Assembly: GCF_019578655.1 (NCBI RefSeq)
Contig: NC_063265.1
Location: 3,258,501 to 3,322,500 of the forward strand
Length of the DNA: 64,000 bases
Reading direction: 5' to 3'
DNA from: Ricinus communis
Taxonomy: Eukaryota; Streptophyta; Magnoliopsida; Malpighiales; Euphorbiaceae
Of the stretch, positions 26,604-36,714 are shown one piece after another. Position 1 is the stretch's first letter; each line of letters begins with the position of its first letter. The translations under genes were made by a program, and so were the position numbers. A model generated the notes under the pieces. That model was not told the DNA's origin and made no database searches. It saw only the letters and a list, made by a program, of their open reading frames with translations.

Positions 26604-27480
26604 ATGCCACTCTTCACATTAAGATTATACATAAAGAACATTCGAATCACTTTCACTTGTAAATCCTATAATCATAAAGATAATTCAAGCCCCACTCAGT
26701 TTAAATTTATTGAGAGATTAATTATAAGTAATTTGCTTTTTAAAGCCTCTTTTAGACCCTTCCATTACAAAATCAGAGTTCAACATCCCAACTTAATTAT
26801 CCTATTACAGGGTTCTGAGTTCTGGCTTCCCCTCTAACTGATTAAATTTGACATAAAACCCCTGGAGAACACCAGCGGTAATGTTTGTCCACTTTCCAAG
26901 CCTGTCTTACATGTTTTTACACTTTGTATGACCAACGTGAGAAGTGCTCCAAGTCCAAAGCTCAAAGACTTGCATTTTCTTACACTTACTTGACAAAAGC
27001 GAGCATTCCAAGCCCAACCTCTGACTTTACAGTATTAACATTTTATAGATCAATTGCTTGTTTGATAAGTCCAGCAGCTAAAATTTGCATCACAAATCTG
27101 CTTTTGACTAGCATTCTGACGGTGGGTTGTCCATTTAGCCTTGACTGTTGTCTAGCTTTACCGGATTAGGAGGCAGACTAAACTTTGAGGGTTCCAAGGA
27201 ATCATGTGGTTTTTGTCAGCATAGTTGCTCGTCTTCTTCAAGCCGACTGAGGCCTTGCCAGCATATGTAAGCTGCCAGATTCAGAATCAAGCAGTAGCCA
27301 TGTACAACCAGCATTAGCATTCCCTGATCAAACATTGCAACTAGAAGGCTTCATTTAAACGCGACATATGATCATATTTTGGAGCCACATGTAAAATTAA
27401 TGGATTACTGCGTGTGTTCGTACCTAAATAAGTTACAAACATATATTTATACATGAAGACACAATGGCAGTGATCAAATC
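26604..27480. other. intergenic region with higher complexity downstream of the ITN1-like gene
   Basis: Sequence complexity rises here as in genic DNA, but open frames (the longest 94 codons at 26885-27169) match nothing I recognise. A short hydrophobic minus-strand frame at 27216-27335 is listed separately. It could be a decayed gene or a non-coding transcript. Confidence 0.35.
27216..27335 (-). other. possible small ORF, 39 residues, one hydrophobic segment
   Basis: Minus-strand ATG at 27335 to TGA at 27216. The product opens MFDQGMLMLVVHGYCLILNL, continues with a hydrophobic stretch to ...YICWQG and ends in an acidic EEDEQLC tail. The layout is one membrane-like segment plus a charged tail. 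I recognise no family. It may be the terminal exon of a lost gene or chance. Confidence 0.2.
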
Positions 27481-27675
27481 AAATATGTTCATTCATGTCT
27501 ATGCACAAACAAATCATCCTCAATAAGCTGAAACATTGGTTCACTTCAATCTTTTTGCTTGCTTTGTTACTTCACCATAAAAAAGAACCAAAAAGTTGTA
27601 TGCACAACAAATCATCTTACAGTACAAACTGCTCACATCTCTGGGTTCTAGGAAGAGAAGAGCCAGAATTGAACA

Positions 27676-30600
27676 TCAAATGGCATATATTGTGTTCACT
27701 TCAGACTCGGACTCCGATACATGCCACGAGCCGGCACTGCGAGAGTACTTCTCTTTCTTCCTCACTTTGCGTTTCCTTCTCGACTTCATTACATAATAAG
27801 TCATGGCAGTAAGAACTCCCGCCATTATAACTCCCCCGACAACTGTAACAAGAATTGCAGCCCATCTGTTATGCCTACCAACTACTATGTAAGATGATGA
27901 AATAAATGCCACTGTAGTGCAAACAGATGCCAGCCACATTAACTTGTTGATCACCTCTATAACACGCCTTTCTGATTTCGTCTCCCCTCTAACAACTGTG
28001 ATTTGTACCACCACAACTGCCAATGATGTGAATAAAGCAATAGCATTGAAGATGAAGAATATCTTAAACGATGGACTCTTCACCATTACTGCCATCCCAT
28101 TATTGTCATCACCACCAGGAACTGTGAAAATAGCAGCAAATGCAACTGTTGCAAACAATACAGCTACCACTGTGACTGAGTTGGTGGCATTATTGATGCC
28201 TTCCCTATGAAGCCTACGAAGCTCCTTAGCAATCCCATTCACATTTCTGTTGGTTTTTCGGGTCTGTTCGAGCTGAGAGTGGACATCTTTCTTTATCTGT
28301 GTCACAGTTTTCCGAAGTTCATCTCGTGGCTGGTTCAGTTCATTTGCTTTGACAGCACCATAACGAGTCAAACATTCCTTCATCTCAAAGACATCTTCAG
28401 AAAAGGGGAGTCCCTCAGCTATATCAAGAGCTGTTTTATGGTCCCTTGTTAATGCATTCACGTTGGTATCAGGAAGAAGCAATAGTTCATTCACTATCTG
28501 CAAGATAGAAGCGACATTATATCTCGTTGTTGCAAATTTCCCACAGGATTGACAAATGTGTGCTGACCTGAGTGCCAATTTCATTTCCAACCAAACATAT
28601 AAAGTACACATTTATATGAGCAAAAACACTAGCCAAACAGCTTACATCAATTATTAGATAACATGCTCAATCTGTTTTTGATCCCAATCCAATTGATCTC
28701 TCCTTGGGAAGTCAAAGGTAAATTTGAAATCATCATTCAGCTCTAATTTTCTGAGCCTTACATCTGAAAATTAATACACCGCTTTTGGTCAATTAGACTA
28801 AAGGGTAGTAAAATTGGGTATAGATCCACACTACAAGAAAATATATGATATAAACTTCAAGATGAACTTAATACTGTCTTTTGGGCTGAAGAGCTTTTAA
28901 AGGACACATTAGATTCTTTGGTCTACATATGCAGCAGGATGATTGTGTTTTCTTGCTTATTTTCTCACATTAATCTGATGCCAGATCTAGACTTTCATTT
29001 TATGATGTGCAATAAATGGTCAGATGGTTCAACCAGAAGAGACTATCGCATCTAATATACTTCAACATAGCAAATCAGAATCTCTAGCCAGCATAGTTAT
29101 TAACATGGGCAACAGAATGAAAATTTTGTTTATACTAAATGAATCGACAATAGTAATTAATACCTCTACCCGTTTCTTTCTAGTGGCTACATGTAATGCT
29201 GTATTGCCAAACTTGTCCGGTAGCATGACAATTGCTGCATCTGCCTGAAGAAGCAGCTCAACTGCTGCACAGCTCACCCCTTTGACGGCCATATGCAACG
29301 CAGTCTGCCCTTTCTTATCAGTCCTGCGAGCCAATTGTGGATCCTTGCTGAGCAACTCTTTCACAATCTCAACATGCCCTTGACGAGCTGCTAGATGCAA
29401 TGCATTTTTTCCATTAGATCTAGATATCTCTAGCAAACTAGAATCTTTGGTCAGCAACTCCTGAACTACTGCAGTATGCCCCCTTGTAGCAGCAGATATA
29501 AGAGGGGTTGCATTTGATTGGCCAACCGTTTTGCTCAGCAAAGGTTCATGCTCTAATAGTACCTGGATGATGGCTGCATAAAGGTAATTACTCAACTGCA
29601 ATAGGCCAAAGACCAGTTTTCTTTTTGCAACATGCCTACTTCTGATCAAGAATAGGAGCTCAAGCAACTGGGAAGTGGGGAAATAAAAAAAAAAAAAGGA
29701 AACCAGGAAGGCAAACATCAAAAAGAAGTGGATACTTAGCGCAGATAATGAAAGTATCAATGCAAAGGGAAATTGTGTTCATATGCCAGTACTCATTTAT
29801 ATTAATCTCATTTCCATCTTACCTCTGTGCCGAAGTCAGACTACACCCAAATTAAAGGACTATTACTTCAGCTCTTGCTGGTTTCAGAATTAACAATGTC
29901 ATAAGAATGTTAAAAAAAGAAACACCCAGATAGAGAAAGTCACAGGGCTTACTGGATATATGTGGCAAATGTTTAACCTTAGGCAAAAAAGAAAAAAACC
30001 AAAAAAGATTGCTAAATAAGATTTCGGAAATTTCAGTATTACTTCTATTCTTGGCCAGGAATTTCCTAATACTCAGATATAACTTGCGTCTGTTGCAGCA
30101 TGTTTAATGGGATAAAATGTTTAGGCATTCTTTGACTTTTCCCTCATTCTATATATATATTCTTTTATTATCTTCAAGTGTAGAAGAAACTATGCAGATA
30201 GATTTTTCAATGCCTCTACAACAAATTTTGTCATATAACTTGGGATCCTGCATGTTGTATATAGCGCAAAAGGAAAGAAAGACCATCACTAAAGCAGATT
30301 GTATTAGAAAGATTCTAAATTATCCAGTTACAATCTATACACTACCTAAATTTGCATGCATTCTTCTAAGCAAATTAATGTTGACCACAATACAGTTCCA
30401 AATGCTCCTCCACAACTGCTAGTTTTGGACCTTTTCCTATGGCATTGCAATAGAAAAATAGTATGTGAAACCCACTGAAGGTTTGAATAGATAGGTTTCA
30501 ATTACAGACAAACGAATTGCTAAAAAAGGGTGCGCTACCAATTTGCTAAACATTTTGCTTACTTATCTCATGAAGCTAAGAATGGATGAAATATCTTGCC

Positions 30601-32086
30601 ACACCAGTTCAGTTTGTGAGGACATACAGAAAAGAAGGAAAAAACAGTGTAGTATAACCAACCGGAAGTAGCTCAACTAGTACTAGAGTGGTGAGGTTTC
30701 AAGTTCAAATTCCAAATGGAGCAAATTAACCACCAGATCAATTCAAGATTTCAATGGTCAAATATAATTGCTGTGCCTTCATAAAATTCCTAGATAAAAT
30801 ACTGTGCAAGCTTAATTCAAAGAGAAGAAGACTTTGAACTAATTATATATTAAGTATAAAATTGTAACAAAAAATACTAATTAAATTATCACCTTGATGA
30901 CCTTGACTGGCAGCAATGTGGAAAGCATCAAACCCAGACCGATTCTTTAATGAAAGGGCTTCCTTAGTGGTATACTTCAACAGCTCCTTCACAACCCCCA
31001 AATGCCCTTTCTCAGCTGCCGTGAACAGCGCTGTTTCTCCCAACTCGTTCACCTCATTCACCACTGCAGACCTTATTTCTGCCACCTAAACGAAGGCACT
31101 CATTCAAAATATTAGTTTTAACAACCATTTTATCTCTAGATTAATTACAAAGCATTAAGGAAAAAAGAAGCAATAACAAATGTCATAACTCATTATGATG
31201 AAGTACTGTTGTAATAACTAAGTAAATAATCACTTACATGTGCAGTCTAATATCATTATCAGTCAATTTAGTTTCTACTGTATTAATATTTAATCAGCCG
31301 TAACAGTGCTACTCACGTACAATTCTAAGAATACACACAATTCTATGATGCGAGCTCAATTTACCAGTGAGTAACTCACCCCAGCATCAAAATCAGCAGC
31401 ACTAAGTGTTCCCATCATCTGGGCATCGATTTCAGCAAGAATTTGCTTAACAGCAACCAAATCCCCATGCTGTGCAGCCAAGTGGAGCTCTGTGTCGTTA
31501 TGGCGGCCAGTAACTTGCTTCACATACTTCTTTTTATCAAACCGCTTTCCAGAATTTGACAGTAGAGACTTACTAGAATTGGAAACAAGCAGAGCCTTGC
31601 CAGAATTAGAAAGCACCAGAGTGGCAGCCCTTGGCGTGGAAATGGGCGATGATCTTACAGGAGAAGGAAATGATGATGATGATGCTTCCGAAAGAAGGTT
31701 AAGACGATTAGGGCTAGACCGACATGACTGTTTCATTTCCTTCTCTACATCCCTCTCCTCTCCTTTACCTTTAATGAACATCAAAATATTACACGTAGTC
31801 AATACGTTTTATTTCCTAATCCTATGTTTGGTTACAGAGAAAACAAAAGAATTTAATATCAAGTTGTGATGCTGTTAGTTACAATTCGAGTTTCAACAAA
31901 CCAAACATTCTGCTCAGGAAACGAACTTTTAACATTGTAATGACAATATGAAGGCTGTATATATTTTTCATTTTCTCAGAAACCAAACAAACAGATAATA
32001 TTAAAGGCCAATATAAAAATAAAAAAAAAGAGAGAGAGGTACAAGAAACAGAGAGAGAGAGCACCTTCCTTGATTCCGAACACCAT
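27676..32086 (-). CDS. ITN1: ITN1-like ankyrin-repeat/PGG-domain membrane protein
   Basis: Five coding exons: 32086-32065 (22 nt, proposed), 31768-31380, 31085-30893, 29573-29164, 28497-27676, giving 611 residues; phases 1,0,1,0 all close. It resembles Arabidopsis ITN1, a plasma-membrane protein in salt tolerance and ABA/ROS signalling. Visible: a Ser-rich basic N-terminus (22-88); ankyrin repeats from RHNDTELHLAAQHGD (96-110) to about 390, including IVNEVNELGETALFTAA-like and SNATPLISAATRGH repeats; PGG domain near 430-470 with GINNATNSVTVVAVLFATVA and P465-G-G; four membrane segments (~446-462, 483-508, 522-545, 550-575); and the tail SAGSWHVSESESEVNTIYAI, matching ITN1. The first exon encodes MVFGIKEG and uses a GTGCTC donor; if wrong, translation may begin at 31802 or at the Met codon at 31735-31733. 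Intron 3 contains a SINE-like sequence. Confidence 0.9.
30660..30725 (+). repeat. tRNA-like (SINE-type) sequence in intron 3 of ITN1-like
   Basis: TAGCTCAACTAG at 30669-30680 matches the RNA polymerase III A box (TRGYNNARNNGG) at 11 of 12 positions. GTTCAAATT at 30703-30711 matches the B box (GWTCRANNC) except the last base. Spacing is about 34 nt. The acceptor and anticodon arms do not fold as a tRNA, so I read this as the head of a diverged tRNA-derived SINE, opposite in orientation to the host gene. Confidence 0.4.
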
Positions 32087-32420
32087 ATTGGAGATGCTAT
32101 CAAATCATGTTAATGGATTGTTTTGTTTTGTTATTGTTTTTTTGTTACAGAATTTCTATTATTTTATCATAATTCTTTTGGTATATGTTTGACAGATATG
32201 AGAAATAGAATGATTACATGGGAACGTAAGTTTGGAGAGACAGAGGGAAAGGGTAGGTATAAAGAAGAAGAAGAAGAAGAAGAAGCGAGGAAAGAGAGGT
32301 GGGATTGCCGAGGAAGGAAAAATGGAGGGAGAGTCAGAGTGGTTTGTTTTGTGGAGATTGCGGGACAAAGCTTTTGTCCTGTTTACTCCGCCGGGCCTAC
32401 CAAGGCCACCGTGGTCGAAC
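32087..32420 (-). promoter_or_regulatory. putative 5' leader and promoter region of ITN1-like
   Basis: Read on the minus strand, the stretch upstream of the proposed start is pyrimidine-rich, with a (CTT)n tract (GAA repeat at 32261-32285 on the plus strand) and CTCTCC-type runs, a common plant 5' UTR composition. Further upstream is a short GC-rich patch (about 32385-32430). No convincing TATA box was found. Plus-strand frames here reflect low-complexity purine runs. Confidence 0.35.
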
Positions 32421-32575
32421 CGGATCCCACCACCCTCTTCTTTTTTTATCCTTTTCCTTTATTTCTTTTATTTGTTTGCTTATTTTTTGCTAAAATACTC
32501 TTGATCACATTATTCCAATTAACTAAATCACCTAAGGCTGCCAATAGGGAGGATATGAGTAAACTTATATACAAA

Positions 32576-32600
32576 AACATATATATATATATATATATAT
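32576..32600. repeat. TA microsatellite
   Basis: An uninterrupted (AT)n run of about twelve units lies between the ITN1-like promoter region and AT-rich DNA. Confidence 0.8.
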
Positions 32601-32999
32601 ATTTGGGTGATAAATAAACTTTTTATATTTATAAAGTTTTGGATAATCTAAGCGTAATTTTTTTGTAATTTTTAGATAATGTTTAATTTTGAAGCTCTTA
32701 TAATATAAATTTATTGTAAAAATTATTTAAAATTTATTTTCTTGCCTTTTATATGCTGAATTACTATTTAAATTTTTATATTTAAATTTAGAAAATAAAT
32801 TATTTTTTAATTGATAATATATTTAAATTACTTATTTTTTTATGATATATGATGGAATAAATAAAATTTTATTAGTTTAATTTTAATTTCTTTTTACTGA
32901 AGCAAACATGATGAAAATGGATTATATATTCTATAAACTATTCATGCATTTGAAAAAAAAAATTCATAAATCTAATATAACAATTAGTAATTTTACTCT

Positions 33000-33790
33000 T
33001 GATTTCTTTCTTTTCTTTTCTTACCTATCGGCATTTAGCCTCTATACTTTTCTTCTTTACCATTTAGTTCCTCAACTTTTTAATTACCAACAATTTTGTC
33101 CAGCAAAATTTCTGATTAACCCTTCAACTTTTCTTTAGCTTTTCAATTAAGCCCCTAACTATTTAATTTGGCCAAATTAGAATTATTAAAAACATATAAT
33201 TACTTATTTACCCTTGCTTTTAAATATAAAATTACCAATATACCCTTACCGACACACTTAATTATAAAAATACCGACCATATAAATTTTCATCGAAATCT
33301 CATATTAATAAAATTATATTTTTAATCCTTATTCCAAAATTGATTGTCAATTTATTCCTAACACTTAATTAATTAAATTAATCAATTTGCTAAATATTTT
33401 TCAATTGAAAATCAACACCATTTGCTAATTAAAATTTATCATTCCCCAATAAATTCTTTATAAAAATATTTATTTACTATTCTTTTCATGACTTTCAAAT
33501 ATATAAATTAATTCATATATTCATATTGGAAAAAATTAAATGACCAAAAATATAATTTATTTTCTAAAGAATTACTTAATTAATTTCTTAAAAATCAAAC
33601 TAATTAGACATAGAAAATAATTTTCCTATTTTTTCTAGCATTAAAATTCTATTTAATTTATCCCCAACTAAACTAATTAAAAAAATAAAGTAATATTAAT
33701 TTAAATAAAAATTCATTTATTAATAATTACTAATATTATTATTATTAAAATAAAAAATAAATTCCGGATATTAGAAATACGGTACGGATC
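33000..33790 (+). repeat. LTR-like remnant (3' part), probably Ty3/gypsy
   Basis: The stretch starts with phrases such as TACCATTTAGTTCCTCAACT, CAATTAAGCCCCTAACT and TTTACCCTTGC/ATACCCTTACC and ends near AAATTCCGGATATTAGA. This 'fits the tail' style is typical of the 3' half of plant gypsy LTRs that end CCGGGTGTTACA-like, here mutated. No partner LTR or internal coding region is attached. Recognition is by style, not alignment. Confidence 0.35.
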
Positions 33791-34647
33791 TATTTATGTT
33801 TAGTACGGTACTCGTACTTTTAATTTTAAAAGAACCGAGATTTGGTACGGTACTGGTAATCTATAAATAATTGAATTGAACTTATCCGTGCTCAGCCCTC
33901 CCAGCAGGTCTCAAGATATATTAAATATGATTTAAACATGTTTAGGTTATTTTTAGCTAATATATGCTTGTATATTCAAACATACTTAATTAGGTTTAAT
34001 GTTCATGATTGACTTGATGATTAGGATTAATAACATAATTAGAAGATTTTATGTTATACTTTATTTTTACAATAAGTTAATTTTTAAAATTGTTTTGCAC
34101 TATAATATTGGTAAGAATTAAATTGAGAATATATAATAATAATAATTGTCTAAAATATAACAAATAGACCAAAATATTGGAGTCTACCTTCAATCTCAAC
34201 AATAAAAAAATATCAATTACGAATTTATAGTTTATATCCACAATCGGCTATTAACGTTATTCTTAATATTTAAAAAATTAAAAATAAAGAAAAAAAAAAT
34301 AACAAGTGTAGAAATGGACAAGTTTATTTTGTGAATTACCAGTACTAATTATTTTAAAATAAAAATTATGAGTATTAATGGTAATGAAAGCAATTTTAAT
34401 TTTTAATAATTACAATATCTTACTTTTAATATTTTCATTTTGTTAAATAAAATCTCATCATTTTGTATTTTATACTGTTACATAATAATTTTTTAAAAAA
34501 TCATTAATCACCATATATATGATTTTTTTAAGTTACTTTATAAGAATAGAGTTGGATTTTTTAATGCAAATTATTTTTTAAAAAATATATATTAACAAAT
34601 ATCTTTCATGAAAGTTGTTTCTTTTTCTATAATTTTTTTTTTTTAGG

Positions 34648-35149
34648 AAAGTATAAAAATATATTTTGTGGTTAGACGTTTTTTCACTTAAAAGATTGGT
34701 TTTTCTTGACAAAAAAATACCTTGTATTTTACTTTTCTTGCACTTTAATACTTTAGTACCTAATATCATTATTATTTTATGATGAAATATTAATAAAATA
34801 TTAACTTTCAATGGTCAAGTTTTAGGTAATTTATCATCAAATCAACAATCACTGTAATCCTAAGAGTATTATAATTTTATTTTAAAAACTGCTTCACTTT
34901 ATTCCTAATAAAAATATAATATTCAGTTTATTTATTATGAGTTCAATGTAATTGGTTATTTGCTAAATCACTTAATAAGTGATTTTATTTTTGAAAAAAA
35001 TATTATGCTAATATTGAATCAAAAAAATTTAAGGATATTAATTTTTAAGGTAATAAAATATATAAAAAGAAATCATAGGGTATTCTTTGTTTAAAAAATA
35101 GTCCTTCAAGTACAAAAACACCAAATCATATTACATTCTTTTTATACTT
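34648..35149. mobile_element. ~500-bp palindromic MITE-like element in tandem unit A
   Basis: The left arm (AAAGTATAAAAATATATTTT..., then GTTAGACGTTTTTTCACTT) is inverted at the right end (...CTTCAAGTACAAAAACACC..., ending TTTTTATACTTATC). Size and terminal motifs recall the MITE at 23205-23706. No protein is encoded. It was probably present before the tandem duplication, since unit B carries it at the same place. Confidence 0.6.
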
Positions 35150-36012
35150 ATCTCGACTTTTTAATATTCATGCAGTTAATTTTTATATTTATTTAAAACA
35201 AAAATTTATATATTAAAATTATAAAATATTAAATCATCTTGATAAATTTTATAAACTAAGTCTTAAAATTTAAATAAATATAAATAAAAAATTCAGAATT
35301 AAATTGCATTATAAAAAAATAATAACATTCTAGTATAAATTAATGGTGCTTAATTTTTAAATTATCAAGCACATGCCAAGAACTCTTAATATAAAAATAT
35401 CTATTTAAATTTAAATAAAGAAGACAAATATTGAGATTTAAACTATAACGTTAATTTTTTGAACTTTGTTGCACTATAATATTGTAAGAATTAAACTGAG
35501 AACATATGATAATAATAATTGTATAAAATATAGCAAATAGAATAAATTATTAGAGCCTATTTTAGATCTCAACAATAAGGAATTTATAATTTATATCTAC
35601 AATCGGTTATTAATGTTATTTTTAATATTTAAAAAATTTCAAAATAAAGAAGAAATAAAAATATAACAAGTGTAGAAATGGATAAGTTTATTTTGAGAAT
35701 TGTGAGTACTAATTATTTTAAAATAAGAATTATGAGTATTAATGGTAATAAAAGTAATTTTAATTAAATTATTTTTAAGATTATAAAATTTTATTTTTAT
35801 TATTTTTATTTTCTTAAATAAAATCTCATCACTTAATATTTTATATTGTTACTTAATAATTTTTGAAAAATTTATTAATCGCTATATATATGATTTTTTT
35901 AAGTTACTTTATAAGACTAGAGTTAGCTTTCTTAATGCAAATTATCTTAAAAAGAAATATATTATCTATCTTTATGGAAATTATTAGTTTTTTATAATAG
36001 TAGTTTTCGAGA

Positions 36013-36520
36013 AAAGTATAAAAATTTACTTTATGGTTAGACGCTTAAGACTGATTTTCTCTTGACAAAAAATATCTTGTGTTTTACTTTTTTTTTTTAC
36101 ACTTTAATACTCCACTACCTAATATCATTATTATTTATGATAAAATACTAATAAAATATTAAATTTCACATGATCAATTTTTTTTTGTAATTGATTTATC
36201 AAATCAACTATCACTATATTTCGAAAAATGTTATAATCTTATTTTAAAAATTACTTTATTTTATTTCTAATAAAGTTAAATAATATATTTTAATTTTATT
36301 TATTATGAGTTTAATGTAGTTGGTTTTATGCTAAATCATTTAATAAGCGTTTTTTTTATTGAAAAAATAAGTATTATACTAATATTAAATAAAAGATTTA
36401 AGGATATTAATTTTTAAGGTAATAAAATATAAAAAAATAAAATCACAAGGTATTTTTTTATTAAAAAAATGGTTCTTTAAGTACAAAAGCACCAAATCAT
36501 AGTAATTTTTTTTATACTTA
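36013..36520. mobile_element. ~500-bp palindromic MITE-like element in tandem unit B
   Basis: The copy equivalent to the palindrome of unit A: left arm near 36013 (AAAAGTATAAAAATTTACTT), right arm ending near 36520 (TTTTTTTATACTTATCG). Offset from the unit A copy is about 1365 bp, matching the array period. Confidence 0.6.
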
Positions 36521-36714
36521 TCGTAGTTTTTTAATATTCATGCAATTAATTTTTATATCTATTTAAAATAACAGTTTGCATATTAAAAAGTATAAAAATG
36601 TTAAATTATCTCGATAAATTTTATAAAATAAGTTCTAAGATTTAGATAAATATAAATTAAAAAATAAGAACCAAATTACATTATATAAAAATAACATTCT
36701 AGTATAAATTAATT

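Noticed and set aside
26885..27169. Plus-strand frame of 94 codons
   Set aside because: No recognisable domain, and composition does not differ from neighbouring frames.
32123..32617. Plus-strand frame of 164 codons near the ITN1-like start
   Set aside because: Its content is the GAA-repeat/purine run of the ITN1-like leader and an AT microsatellite tail; no protein-like conservation.
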